A program made the position numbers and the translations under genes. This document shows, in pieces, positions 1 through 8,772 of a stretch of DNA of 35,348 nt (its first letter is position 1; every line of letters starts with the position of its first letter). The notes beneath the pieces are model-generated. The model worked only from the letters and a program-made list of their open reading frames with translations, did not search any database and had not been told where the DNA came from. The DNA comes from Myxococcaceae bacterium (GTDB taxonomy: Bacteria; Myxococcota; Myxococcia; Myxococcales; Myxococcaceae). The stretch covers positions 1 to 35,348 of the forward strand of contig JAIBBQ010000049.1 of assembly GCA_019694595.1 (NCBI GenBank), written 5' to 3'.

Positions 1-2
1 CG

Positions 3-2585
3 GGCGGCGGCGCGTCCGGCTCCGGCGGCGGCATGGGCGGCACTGGCGGCGGCGCGGCGGGTGGGCAGGGTGGCGGCGGCGCGAGCCTCGACGGCGGCAC
101 CGGAGCGCTCACCCTGGGACATGCGTTCTACGGCCACCTGCGCGGCGTGACCTTCGGCGGCGGGAAGTTCGTGGCGGTCGGCGAGCTCGGTGCGACCGCG
201 CAGTCCACCGACGGGCTCAGCTGGAGCTTCTCCTTCGCGGAGTCTCCGGACGCCCTCACCGGCGTCACCTACTTCTCGAACCTCTTCATCGCCACCAGCG
301 CGAACGGCAGCATCTTCACCTCTCCCGACGCGGTGCAGTGGACCCGCCGCGACACCGGCGGCACCGGTGCGCTGGCGGACGTCACCTCGAGCCCGACGCT
401 CGCGGTCGCCGTGGGCGGCGGCTTCGGCGCCACCTCGCGCGTGCTCGCCTCGGCTGACGGCATTCACTGGGACGCGGGAACCTGGAACGCGTCGGGCTCC
501 CACCAGGTGGTGAGCATCGCCTACGGCAACGGCAAGTTCGTCGGCCTCGGGCAGTCGAACAGCGGCTCCGGCGCGGCGTACTCGGGCACCACGGGCCTGT
601 CGTTCCCCACCACCGAGCAGTCGTTCCCGTCTCCGCAGTCGCGCTCGGTGCGCTTCACCGGCGGCCGCTTCATCGTCTCCAGCGACCAGCGGGTCACCGA
701 GCTGGGCGGCTTCGCGGGCGGCCTCTATTCCGGGCCGCAGGAGCTGCGCACCGCGGTCTCCGGCAACGGGACCACTGCCGCGCTCGGCGTCTGGGGCGGC
801 GTGGTGGCCTCGCTCGACGGCGGCGTGATGACCTCGCGGAGCCAGGCGGCGACCGGGACCATCAACGCGTCCGCGTTCGGCAACGGCGTCTTCGTCGCGG
901 TGGGCAACGACGGCATCCTGCTGCGCTCCACCGACGGCCTCGAGTGGACCACGGTCACCGAGGGCGCCACCGTCCGCTACACCTCGATGGCGTACGGCGC
1001 CGGCCGCTTCGTCGCCATGGGCGGCGGCAACGGCCTCACCCCGCGGCTCCTCACCTCGACCGACGGCCTCAGCTGGTCGTTCGGTCCGCGCGTGGGCATC
1101 AACGTGCGCGCGCTCTCGAGCGGCTTCTGGGCCGGTGGCAACGCCGGGCAGGTGGCGCACTCCGACGACGGCCTCACCTGGACGGTGGTGCAGACCCCGG
1201 CGTTCTACCCGGTGTCCGACGTGGCGCAGGGGCCCGGCGGCCTGGTCACCGTGGGCGGCTTCGGCGAGGTCTACAGCTCGGCCGACGGCGGGTCGTGGAC
1301 CCGCAGCGACGCCGGCACCAACCAGACGCTGATCCGCGTGGTGAACGCCAACGGCCTCTTCGTGGCCACGGGTGGCGGCACGCTCTTCACCTCGGGTGAC
1401 GGCAAGGGCTGGACCAAGCAGACGCTGCCCGGCTCGCCGTTCGAGAGCCTGATGTCCATCAACTACCAGGGCGGGAGCTGGCTGGTGACCGGCCGGCAGA
1501 AGGTCTTCACCTCGGTCGACGCGGTGACCTGGAGCTCGGTGGCGCAGCCGGCGTTCAACCTCGACGGCGTCGCGTTCCACGACGGCACCCAGTACGTGAT
1601 GTCGCGCTCGCAGCCGTGGCTCTTCACCTCGCCCGACGGGGTGGCGTGGTCGGCGCGGGACTCCGGCGTCGAAGGCTCGAGCTCGTTCCAGCTGGAGCAG
1701 GGCGCGTTCGGCGGTGGCACCTGGGCCTTCGCGCACGAGCCCAACCGCGTCGCTTCCACCGTCAACCTGGGCGACTTCTCGGTCTTCAACACCCAGCCCA
1801 ACGCCCGGGTGACCGCGCTGGTCGACCTCGCCGACGCCGGCGTGCTGGCCTTCACCGAGCACGGCCTGGGCCTCAAGGCGGCCGACCGCCGGAACTTCAC
1901 GCCGGTGAACTTCGGCATGGAAGCGGGCCCGCGCGGCCGCGTGGCGCGCCTCGGCTCGACGCTCATCGCCACCACCGGCACCGGGCTCATCTGGCGCTCG
2001 ACCGACGAGGGTGCGACCTGGCAGCGGGTGCGTCTCGCGCCGCGTGGCTCGAGCATCACCGTGCCGGTGGCCGCGTTCGGCAAGTTCTGGGTCTTCAACG
2101 GGCAGGTCGCGAACTCCACCGACGGGCTCACCTGGAACGTGCTGTCGCCGAACGGCCTCGTGCGCTCGGTGGCCTTCGGCAACGGCCGGCTGACGCTCGA
2201 TGGCACCTCGTCGAGCAACGACGGCATGACCTTCACGCCTTCCAGCCTCGACGACGGTGGCACCGTGCCCCGCTTCAACGACATCGCCTTCGACCGCGGC
2301 CTGTTCATCGGCGTGGGCAACGACGGCGTGGTGGGCACCTCGAGCGACGGGCAGAAGTGGCAGCTCCAGGCGTTTCCGGCCACGACCGACGACTTCCGCA
2401 CCGTGCAGAGCTCGTCGAGCGGCTGGGTCGCGGCCGGCAGCAACGGCCTCATCGCCACCTCGCTCGACGGCGGGAGCTGGCAGCGCCGGTACGGCCCGCC
2501 GCTCGAGCTGGTGTCGTCGGTGAGCGACGGCACCGACGTGCTGCTGGGTGGCGAGAAGGGCCTCATCCTGCGCGTCGCGCCCTGA
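3..2585 (+). CDS. Asp-box (BNR/YCF48-like) beta-propeller protein, 5' end outside the window
   Basis: The reading frame is open to the left edge of the window, so the true start, and probably a lipoprotein signal, lies upstream. The visible protein begins with a Gly/Ala/Ser-rich linker of about 40 residues and then runs for about 800 residues as a repeat protein. I count about 15 copies of an Asp-box-like motif of the form S-x-D-G-x-x-W (STDGLSWS, SPDGVAWS, SSDGQKWQ, SLDGGSWQ). Each is preceded by a strand such as GNGVFVAVG or FIGVGNDG. This pattern is typical of sialidase-like or YCF48-like propellers, enough for two or more propellers. No catalytic sialidase residues are evident, so a binding or scaffold role outside the cell is more likely than an enzyme. 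The stop is followed 18 nt later by a strong hairpin, so transcription probably ends here. Confidence 0.8.
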   Translation, partial: GGGASGSGGGMGGTGGGAAGGQGGGGASLDGGTGALTLGHAFYGHLRGVTFGGGKFVAVGELGATAQSTDGLSWSFSFAESPDALTGVTYFSNLFIATSANGSIFTSPDAVQWTRRDTGGTGALADVTSSPTLAVAVGGGFGATSRVLASADGIHWDAGTWNASGSHQVVSIAYGNGKFVGLGQSNSGSGAAYSGTTGLSFPTTEQSFPSPQSRSVRFTGGRFIVSSDQRVTELGGFAGGLYSGPQELRTAVSGNGTTAALGVWGGVVASLDGGVMTSRSQAATGTINASAFGNGVFVAVGNDGILLRSTDGLEWTTVTEGATVRYTSMAYGAGRFVAMGGGNGLTPRLLTSTDGLSWSFGPRVGINVRALSSGFWAGGNAGQVAHSDDGLTWTVVQTPAFYPVSDVAQGPGGLVTVGGFGEVYSSADGGSWTRSDAGTNQTLIRVVNANGLFVATGGGTLFTSGDGKGWTKQTLPGSPFESLMSINYQGGSWLVTGRQKVFTSVDAVTWSSVAQPAFNLDGVAFHDGTQYVMSRSQPWLFTSPDGVAWSARDSGVEGSSSFQLEQGAFGGGTWAFAHEPNRVASTVNLGDFSVFNTQPNARVTALVDLADAGVLAFTEHGLGLKAADRRNFTPVNFGMEAGPRGRVARLGSTLIATTGTGLIWRSTDEGATWQRVRLAPRGSSITVPVAAFGKFWVFNGQVANSTDGLTWNVLSPNGLVRSVAFGNGRLTLDGTSSSNDGMTFTPSSLDDGGTVPRFNDIAFDRGLFIGVGNDGVVGTSSDGQKWQLQAFPATTDDFRTVQSSSSGWVAAGSNGLIATSLDGGSWQRRYGPPLELVSSVSDGTDVLLGGEKGLILRVAP

Positions 2586-2603
2586 GGCGTGCGCCGGAAG
2601 GTG

Positions 2604-2630
2604 CCCACCCCTGAGCGTCTCGGGGGTGGG
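2604..2630 (+). terminator. Terminator-like hairpin after the propeller gene
   Basis: CCCACCCC (2604-2611) pairs with GGGGTGGG (2623-2630). The stem continues inward through a T-G wobble and GAG/CTC, leaving a CGT loop. This gives a 12-bp stem starting 18 nt after the stop codon. There is no T-run after it, as is common in very GC-rich genomes, so terminator function is inferred from position and stability. Confidence 0.6.
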
Positions 2631-2812
2631 CGAGGGTAGGGAAGAAGCGGAATTCGCTCGCGATTTCGGTCGCCGCCGGTGTCCCTCCACGAGGGACGCG
2701 TGGGGTGGCGACCCATCACTCCTTTCGGTGTCCAATCGCCTGAAAATCGAGTGATTCCAGCCGTCTAGAGCAGGCCCGGAACGTGGATAGGGACAGCCAC
2801 GTGAGGACCGAC

Positions 2813-4612
2813 ATGCGACTGCTCAAGATCCTGGCCGTGGTGGGTGTGGCGGGGTGCGATGGCGCGATCATCACCCCCAGCCCGGGCGACCCGTCGACCC
2901 AGATGCCGGTCGACCCGTCGAACCCCTCGAATCCGTCGAACCCGACGAATCCGACCAACCCGTTCCTGCCGGTCGACCCCAACAACACGACCAACCCGAC
3001 GAACCCGACCAACCCCACCAACCCGACGAACCCCACGCCGCCGGTCGATCAGTGCGCCGGGGTGACGGTGGCCGCGGCGCCGTCGACGCTGCGCCGGCTG
3101 AACGCGGAGCAGCAGCTCAACTCCTACCGCGACCTGCTGAACGACCAGACGCTGGCGCCCACGCTGGCGCCGCTCGCCGGGCCGATCATCACCGAGCAGG
3201 AAGTGGAGACGCTCAACGCGGCGGCGCACGCGCTGGTGCTCAAGAAGGGCCACGAGAGCTACCTCAAGTGCAGCATCACCGGCGCGCTCAACAGCACCTG
3301 CGCCGACCAGTTCATCGCCGACTTCGGGCACGCGGTGTTCCGCCGGCCGCTCACCGTCGACGAGAAGGCGGGCTTCAAGGCCGACGTCTACGACGCGGTG
3401 CGCACCAACACCGCCATCACCCCGGTGGCGACGTTCAAGGAGTGCATCGACGCCACCGCGGAGGCGATCCTCCAGGCGCCCCAGTTCCTCTACCTGCACG
3501 AGGAAGGCGTGGTGGACCCCACGCTGCCCGCGGGCATCCGCCGGCTGACCGGCAACGAGCGCGCCACCCGCCTGGCGTACCTGCTGTGGAACAGCACGCC
3601 CGACGCGACGCTGCTCGCCGCGGCCGAGAACGGCTCGCTCGACACCGCCGCTGGCGTCCGCGCCCAGGCCGACCGCCTGCTCAAGGACCCCAAGGCGCAC
3701 AAGGCGATTCGCGGCGTGGTGGCGGAGTGGCTGCAGCTCGACGGCAACTCGCACCAGGCTTCGCTGGAAGCGGCCCCCAAGGACGCCACCAAGTTCCCGT
3801 TCGACAACGCGGTGCTGCGCGCGGCGATGCGCGAGGAAGTGCTCGCGCTCTACGAGAAGGTGTTCTTCGAGACCGGCTCCTTCAAGTCGCTGATGACGTC
3901 GCGCAAGGCGTACGTGAACCGCTCGCTCGGCCAGCTCTACGGCGTCACCACCGGGCTGCCGGCGAACGACGCCACCTCGGCCTGGGTCGACCTCAAGGAC
4001 ACCGAGCGCTCGGGCCTCTTCACCCGCGCGGCGTTCCTCGCGCTCTACACCCCGCAGGATCAGCAGTCGCCGATCCGCCGCGGCGTCTTCCTCTACCGCG
4101 AGGTGCTGGGCCAGGCGCTGGCGCCGCCGCCCCCGAACGTGGACAACACGCCGCTCAAGCCGGGCGCCACCGCGCTGGCGATCCGCGACCAGGTCGACAC
4201 CCGCACCGCGTCGGCCGGCTGCCAGGCGTGCCACGCCCACATCAACCCGCTCGGCTACGCGCTGGGCAACTACGACGCCATGGGTCGCTACGTGACGACG
4301 GAGTCGGGCACCTTGAACGGCCAGGCCTACTCGGTGCCGGTCGACTCCACGGTGACGCTGAAGGACGTGGACGTGGCCGGCGTGGTGCGCGGCGGGGTGG
4401 AGCTCTCCGACAAGCTCGCCGCCAGCGTGCCGGCGCACGATACGATGGCCAAGGTGTGGTTCACCCACGCCAACCAGCGCACGGCGGTGAAGACCGACGC
4501 GTGCAGCCTGCAGCGCCTCGACGAGCGGTTCCGCCAGACCGACGACATGCGGGACCTCGTGCTCTCGCTGACCACCGACGACAACGCCCTCTTCATCCAG
4601 GAGACGCCATGA
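2813..4612 (+). CDS. DUF1592 (PSD1-type) lipoprotein with CxxCH motif
   Basis: The chosen start is ATG 2813, which has GAGG 6 nt upstream and gives a lipoprotein signal with lipobox V-A-G-C15; a GTG at 2783 would add 10 residues before the signal. After Cys15 comes a Pro/Asn/Ser/Thr linker of N-P-T and N-P-S repeats. The rest matches the multi-domain family found in myxobacteria and planctomycetes: a DUF1587-like segment (RRLNAEQQL), DUF1595 (VFRRPLT), DUF1592 (RLAYLLWNSTPD), DUF1588 (RRGVFLYRE, then PPPPNVD) and DUF1585 (HINPLGYALGNYDAMGR). C470-x-x-C-H474 is a potential heme c attachment site. The biochemical role of the family is not established; exported redox or polymer-degrading roles have been suggested. 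The stop overlaps the next start (ATGA), so the DUF1552 protein is translationally coupled and probably works with it. Confidence 0.88.
   Translation: MRLLKILAVVGVAGCDGAIITPSPGDPSTQMPVDPSNPSNPSNPTNPTNPFLPVDPNNTTNPTNPTNPTNPTNPTPPVDQCAGVTVAAAPSTLRRLNAEQQLNSYRDLLNDQTLAPTLAPLAGPIITEQEVETLNAAAHALVLKKGHESYLKCSITGALNSTCADQFIADFGHAVFRRPLTVDEKAGFKADVYDAVRTNTAITPVATFKECIDATAEAILQAPQFLYLHEEGVVDPTLPAGIRRLTGNERATRLAYLLWNSTPDATLLAAAENGSLDTAAGVRAQADRLLKDPKAHKAIRGVVAEWLQLDGNSHQASLEAAPKDATKFPFDNAVLRAAMREEVLALYEKVFFETGSFKSLMTSRKAYVNRSLGQLYGVTTGLPANDATSAWVDLKDTERSGLFTRAAFLALYTPQDQQSPIRRGVFLYREVLGQALAPPPPNVDNTPLKPGATALAIRDQVDTRTASAGCQACHAHINPLGYALGNYDAMGRYVTTESGTLNGQAYSVPVDSTVTLKDVDVAGVVRGGVELSDKLAASVPAHDTMAKVWFTHANQRTAVKTDACSLQRLDERFRQTDDMRDLVLSLTTDDNALFIQETP
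2914..3042 (+). repeat. N-P-T / N-P-S low-complexity linker repeat
   Basis: Imperfect 9-bp repeats (such as aacccgacg and aaccccacc) encode a run of Asn-Pro-Thr and Asn-Pro-Ser triplets just after the lipobox of the DUF1592 protein. The run is interrupted once by an FLPVDPNN segment. It is likely an extended tether between the membrane anchor and the folded domains, and a site of replication slippage. Confidence 0.75.
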
Positions 4613-6093
4613 GCACCAAGTTCTCGCGCCGCTTCTTCATCCAGGGCTTCGGTGGGCTGGCGATCGCGCTGCCGGCGCTGGAGTTCACCGAGAAGGCGTG
4701 GGGGCAGACGGCGCCCAAGCCGCGCTTCCTCACCTTCTTCGAGCACGGCGGCACCCTGACCAACCACATGGGCAACATCTACGGGTACCAGGGCTTCACC
4801 GACGGCTCCCAGGAGTCGCAGGGCATGGACGCCTGGCGCCCCACCAGCAAGCCGGGCCAGCCGCTCACCTTGGGCGCCATTCACCAGCCGCTCGCGGCGG
4901 CGGGGCTGACCAACGACTGCGTGGTGGTGCGCGGCATCGACAACATGGCCGGCGACAAGCAGGGCGACTACGGCAACGGTCACGGCATCTCGAACGTCAC
5001 CATCCTCACTGCGGGGAAGGGGAAGAACCCCGGTGAGGCCGACGACAAGTCGATCGCCTACGGCCCGTCGATCGACCAGGTCATCGCGGCGCGCTGGGGC
5101 GCTCCGGCGGGCGGGCTGGCGTCGGTGAACCTGCTGCTCGACGCGCACAACTACGGCAGCCCGTTCTTCAAGGCCTCGCAGCAGTACGCGTCGCTGCTCG
5201 ACACGCCGCAGAAGGCGTTCAACACCATCCTGAGCGGGGTGCAGACCGGCACCGGCGGCCCCGACCCGGCGGTGGTGCGCGCGCAGGCGCTCAAGGTGAG
5301 CGTGCTCGACGGCACCTCGAAGAACCTGCAGCGCTACCAGAACAAGATGTCGGCGCAGGACAAGCTCGCGGTGCAGGCGCACCTCGACGCGGTGCGCTCC
5401 ATCGAGCAGCGGGTGGCGGCGATCCAGCCCCCGGTGGCGCCGAGCTGCAGCAAGCCGTCGGTGAGCGGCACCTTCACCAACATCGGCAACACCTGGCAGG
5501 TGATGGTGGACATCGCGCTGGCGGCGCTGCGCTGCGGTCAGACGCGGGTGCTGAGCCTCGAGGTCGGCGACTTCCACATGACGTGGGACCCCACGCCGCT
5601 GCCCTTCACCGTCGGCTACGACATCGGCCACTCGCTGCATCACATGTCGCGCGACATGGGGAACAAGGGCTCGCTGTACATGCCGCACCCCGACTGGCTG
5701 ACGCCGTACCAGCAGGCGATGATCCGCAACCGGCAGCTGCGCGCCCAGATGGTGGCGCGGCTGCTCAAGGGCCTCAAGGACACTCCCGAGGCGGGCGGCA
5801 ACATGCTCGACAACTCGCTCATGCTCTGGACCAGCGAGTTCAGCCACGGCGCGATCCACTCCGGCAGCGACATGCCCATCATGCTGGCGGGCAAGGCGGG
5901 CGGCACGCTCCAGACGGGCCGGTACCTCAACTTCAACACCAAGGCGACGACGGACGACTTCACGCTCCAGTACGCCACGCAGACCGCGACCAACAACCTC
6001 TACGTCTCGCTCCTCAACAAGCTGGGCTTCGCGGACACCACCTTCGGCGACATGTCGTACGCCGCCAAGCCGGGCGGGATCGCCACCCTGTAG
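4609..6093 (+). CDS. DUF1552 family protein, Tat-exported
   Basis: This 494-residue protein begins with a twin-arginine signal (S6-R-R-F-F-I, then a hydrophobic GGLAIALPAL stretch), so it should be exported folded. The body matches the DUF1552 family: an early FEHGGTLTNHMGN segment, a central LEVGDFHMTWD, then IGHSLHHMS, and a late LWTSEFSHG. The His/Asp/Glu-rich motifs suggest metal binding, but no reaction is established for the family. The gene overlaps the upstream DUF1592 gene by ATGA. Pairing of these two families is common in myxobacterial genomes, so the proteins probably act together outside the inner membrane. No terminator is evident before the next gene, 45 nt away. Confidence 0.88.
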   Translation: MSTKFSRRFFIQGFGGLAIALPALEFTEKAWGQTAPKPRFLTFFEHGGTLTNHMGNIYGYQGFTDGSQESQGMDAWRPTSKPGQPLTLGAIHQPLAAAGLTNDCVVVRGIDNMAGDKQGDYGNGHGISNVTILTAGKGKNPGEADDKSIAYGPSIDQVIAARWGAPAGGLASVNLLLDAHNYGSPFFKASQQYASLLDTPQKAFNTILSGVQTGTGGPDPAVVRAQALKVSVLDGTSKNLQRYQNKMSAQDKLAVQAHLDAVRSIEQRVAAIQPPVAPSCSKPSVSGTFTNIGNTWQVMVDIALAALRCGQTRVLSLEVGDFHMTWDPTPLPFTVGYDIGHSLHHMSRDMGNKGSLYMPHPDWLTPYQQAMIRNRQLRAQMVARLLKGLKDTPEAGGNMLDNSLMLWTSEFSHGAIHSGSDMPIMLAGKAGGTLQTGRYLNFNTKATTDDFTLQYATQTATNNLYVSLLNKLGFADTTFGDMSYAAKPGGIATL

Positions 6094-6103
6094 CGCGCTT
6101 GCG

Positions 6104-6139
6104 TCGCGCGGCGGATCCGCCGAGGGTTCGGCCGCGCGA
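6104..6139 (+). promoter_or_regulatory. Inverted repeat reaching the AraC-type gene start codon
   Basis: TCGCGCGGC (6104-6112) is the exact reverse complement of GCCGCGCGA (6131-6139). The last base is the A of the ATG at 6139. A nested perfect 12-bp palindrome, GGCGGATCCGCC, lies at 6110-6121. As RNA the outer repeat could sequester the start codon; as DNA it could be an operator for autoregulation. It could also terminate the upstream operon. Which of these applies cannot be decided from sequence. Confidence 0.4.
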
Positions 6140-7167
6140 TGGCCCGAGCGAGCGTCGACCCGAGCTTCACCTTCCGGCTGGTGCCGCTCGTGCTGCGGCT
6201 GCTCGAAGCGCGGGCGGTGCCGGCGCCCGAGCGCGCGCGGCTGCTGGGGCTCCTTCCGGCAGGGGCGGCCACCGCGGCGGAGGTGAGCGCGCCGCTCTCG
6301 GTGATCGCTGGCTTTCTCCAGCAGGCCGCGCAGGCGTCTCCCGCCCCGTCGCTGGGGCTCGAGCTCGCCGGCGCCGTGCCGCGGGGAACGTACGCGTGGC
6401 TCGAGTTCATCGCCCGGCTGTCGCCGTCGCTCGAGGCGGGGATGCAGGCGGTGAGTCGCTACTACCGGCTGATCAACCGGGGCGGCGAGCTGGTGCCGGT
6501 CAAGCGCGCGCAGCAGGTGGGACTGGAGATCGTGGTGCCGGGCCGCAAGGGTGGCTGGGGCCGCGAACTCAACGAGTACACGCTGGCGCTCTTCCACCGC
6601 ATCGCGCGGGAGCTGGTGAGCGACTGGGCGGTGACGCGGGTGTGGTTCAGCCACGCCGACCCCGGCCCCACGGCCCGGCGCGCGTTGCAGGTCTTCTTCG
6701 GCGTCGCGCCCGAGTTCGCGCAGCGCACCAGCGGCTTCGAAGGCCCGGCGGTGCTGGCGGCCAAGGCGCTGGGGAGTGCGGACCCGGCGCTGCTGGGGCT
6801 GCTCCAGGCGCAGGCGGACGCGGTGCTGGCGCAGCAGGCCCCGCTCGCGGTGCTCGGGCAGCGGGTGCGCGAGGAGATCTGCGCCCGGCTGGGCAAGGCG
6901 GAGGTGGGCATCGAGGCGGTCGCCCCGGCCCTGGGGCTCACCCCGCGCACGCTGCAGCGAAAGCTCAAGGACGAGGACCTGGGCTACCAGGCGCTGCTCG
7001 ACGGGGCGCGCGCGCAGTTCGCCAAGGGCTACCTCGCGGACCCGCGGCTGAGCGTGAGCGAGATCGCCTTCCTCCTCGGCTACTCGGAGCTGCGGGCCTT
7101 CGACCGGGCGTTCCGGCGCTGGACCGGAGCGAGCCCGATGGCCTGGCGGGAGCAGTCGCGCCGCTGA
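6139..7167 (+). CDS. AraC family transcriptional regulator (OruR/ArgR-like architecture)
   Basis: A 342-residue regulator. The N-terminal about 200 residues resemble the arabinose-binding-like domain of the long AraC proteins (PF12625 type). The C-terminal about 95 residues are a classical double helix-turn-helix: first helix pair around GIEAVAPALGLTPRTLQRKL, second around SVSEIAFLLGYSELRAFDRAF, ending with the conserved WTGASPMAWR. It presumably senses a small molecule and controls a nearby or distant operon. It lies 45 nt after the DUF1592/DUF1552 pair on the same strand and may be cotranscribed with it. The inverted repeat over its start codon may regulate it. The effector is unknown. Confidence 0.9.
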   Translation: MARASVDPSFTFRLVPLVLRLLEARAVPAPERARLLGLLPAGAATAAEVSAPLSVIAGFLQQAAQASPAPSLGLELAGAVPRGTYAWLEFIARLSPSLEAGMQAVSRYYRLINRGGELVPVKRAQQVGLEIVVPGRKGGWGRELNEYTLALFHRIARELVSDWAVTRVWFSHADPGPTARRALQVFFGVAPEFAQRTSGFEGPAVLAAKALGSADPALLGLLQAQADAVLAQQAPLAVLGQRVREEICARLGKAEVGIEAVAPALGLTPRTLQRKLKDEDLGYQALLDGARAQFAKGYLADPRLSVSEIAFLLGYSELRAFDRAFRRWTGASPMAWREQSRR

Positions 7168-7364
7168 CTGTCCGGGTTGCGAACAGGGCAGCTGGGCTTA
7201 AGTGCTCCACCTGCACCTCGACGCGGCAGCTCGCGTGTGAAGGAGCCTGACGGGCGGAGCGCCGACCGAAACGCGGGAATGACGTCTTGGCGCGTTGTGT
7301 CCGGTCGATGTCGCCCAAGGTCCGGGTGCGGCGGGGTGGTGCCGGCGTTGCAACGTGGCCCGGC

Positions 7365-8678
7365 ATGGACCGGACCAAGCTCGGCGCTGCAGCAGTCTCG
7401 ACGTTCCTCCTCCTCCTCCCCGCGTGCGGGGTGTCGGTGGTGTCCCCGGCAGACGACGGCCCGATGCCGGACGAGGCCTCGACGGGCCAGAAGGTGAACT
7501 GCGGGCCCCAGATGTCCCGCTTCCCGGTCAACGCGGAGCACAACATCGGGTACGACGCCGCGTCCTGCGGCGGCAGCTGCGCGACGAGCTGCCCGGACCA
7601 GAACGCGAACTCGGACTACGGCGGCGTGCACCACGGCGTCGACGTGTTCGCCTTCTACCGAGCGCCGATCGTCGCCGTGGCCGCGGGCACCATCACGCGG
7701 GCGGGCGTGCCGAGCTCCACTTCAGGGCTCCGGGTCACCCTCGCTGACGGGTGTGGCTGGTGGTACTACTACGGCCACCTCGACGAGGCGGTGGTCAGCG
7801 AAGGCCAGCACGTCGAGGCGGGGCAGCTGATCGGCTTCATGGGCAGCTCGGGCGCGCCTTCGGTGCACCTGCACTTCAACGTCTCCGCCGACGGCGACTA
7901 CTACAACGACATCGATCCGTTCGGGCTGCTCAACGCGACCAGCGCCACCGCGTGCGGCGGCGGCGTGGGGAGCGACGGCTGCACCGACGGCCAGCGTCAG
8001 GCCTGTGGCACCTACGGCTCGGCGTGCGTGGACAACCAGTGCAACGGCGGCACGTCTTCGGGGCCGGGCTGCACGCAGGGGGAGCTCGCGGCGTGTGGCA
8101 CCTACGGCTCGAACTGCGTGGACCACCAGTGCAACGGCGGTACCTCGCCCGGCACCGGCTGCACCTGGCGAGAGGCGCACGACTGCGGCGCGTACGGCTC
8201 GAACTGCGTGGACCACCAGTGCAACGGCGGCACCTCGCCCGGCACGGGCTGCACCTGGCGCGAGACGCACGACTGCGCGGCGTACGGCTCGAACTGCGTG
8301 GACCACCAGTGCAACGGCGGCACCTCGCCAGGCACGGGCTGCACCTGGCGGGAGACGCACGACTGCGCGACGTACGGCTCGAACTGCGTGGACCACCGCT
8401 GCAACGGCGGCACCTCGCCAGGCACGGGGTGCACCTGGCGGGAGACGCACGACTGCGCGGCGTACGGCTCCAACTGCGTGGACCACCAGTGCAACGGCGG
8501 CACGGCGCCGGGCAGTGGCTGCACCTGGCGGGAGACGTACGACTGCAAGGCGAAGGGGGCCGGCTGCGTCGATCACGCGTGCAGCGGGGGCACCGCTCCC
8601 GGCACCGGCTGCACGTTCCGCCAGACGCTCGACTGCTCGAAGGCGGGCAAGGCCTGCGCCATGGGGGCCTGCACCTAG
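7365..8678 (+). CDS. M23 (LytM-like) peptidase-domain lipoprotein with C-terminal Cys-rich repeats
   Basis: The chosen start is ATG 7365, because it gives a clean lipoprotein signal (lipobox L-P-A-C21); an upstream in-frame start at 7287 would bury it. No good Shine-Dalgarno sequence is visible. Residues about 85-185 form an M23 fold: H89-x-x-x-D93, then WWYYYGHLD, and H168-L-H170, the zinc-ligand motifs of LytM-type endopeptidases that cut peptidoglycan cross-bridges. Residues 205-437 are seven full 30-residue repeats plus one partial copy, each with four Cys (GC-T...DC...NCVDHQC-NGGT). These probably fold as small disulfide-bonded modules and may bind the cell surface. The protein is 437 residues. 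A hairpin follows, between this gene and the convergent GH5-like gene. Confidence 0.85.
   Translation: MDRTKLGAAAVSTFLLLLPACGVSVVSPADDGPMPDEASTGQKVNCGPQMSRFPVNAEHNIGYDAASCGGSCATSCPDQNANSDYGGVHHGVDVFAFYRAPIVAVAAGTITRAGVPSSTSGLRVTLADGCGWWYYYGHLDEAVVSEGQHVEAGQLIGFMGSSGAPSVHLHFNVSADGDYYNDIDPFGLLNATSATACGGGVGSDGCTDGQRQACGTYGSACVDNQCNGGTSSGPGCTQGELAACGTYGSNCVDHQCNGGTSPGTGCTWREAHDCGAYGSNCVDHQCNGGTSPGTGCTWRETHDCAAYGSNCVDHQCNGGTSPGTGCTWRETHDCATYGSNCVDHRCNGGTSPGTGCTWRETHDCAAYGSNCVDHQCNGGTAPGSGCTWRETYDCKAKGAGCVDHACSGGTAPGTGCTFRQTLDCSKAGKACAMGACT
7977..8675 (+). repeat. Tandem 90-bp coding repeat (7 full copies plus 69 bp)
   Basis: A strict 90-bp period encodes 30-residue Cys-rich modules at the C-terminus of the M23 lipoprotein. 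Copies 3 to 6 are nearly identical at the DNA level, which points to recent expansion or gene conversion. Copies 1, 2, 7 and the partial eighth are more diverged. All copies stay in frame and keep the cysteines, so the array is under protein-level constraint. Confidence 0.95.
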
Positions 8679-8716
8679 CGCGGCAGCACCGGCGCCCCGC
8701 CCGAGCAAGGGGAGGG

Positions 8717-8741
8717 CGCGAGTCGGGCAGGTCGACTCGCG
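8717..8741. terminator. Hairpin between convergent M23 and GH5-like genes
   Basis: CGCGAGTCG (8717-8725) and CGACTCGCG (8733-8741) form a perfect 9-bp stem with a 7-nt loop. It begins 39 nt after the stop of the M23 gene and lies 31 nt beyond the stop of the convergent GH5-like gene. The position fits a bidirectional terminator. There is no strong T-run on either strand. Confidence 0.6.
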
Positions 8742-8772
8742 TTCGAGGGCGGAGGCGACCGGTGACGTGTGC

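Noticed and set aside
2783-2812. GTG 2783 as the start of the DUF1592 gene
   Set aside because: It would place ten charged residues before the lipoprotein signal; ATG 2813 has a proper ribosome site.
7337-7352. Sigma54-like element TGGTGC-N5-TTGCA before the M23 gene
   Set aside because: It would start transcription about 2 nt before the ATG, and such matches are expected by chance in DNA of this composition.
7977-8675. Direct repeats resembling a CRISPR-like array
   Set aside because: The repeats are contiguous 90-bp units without spacers, stay in frame and encode conserved Cys modules.
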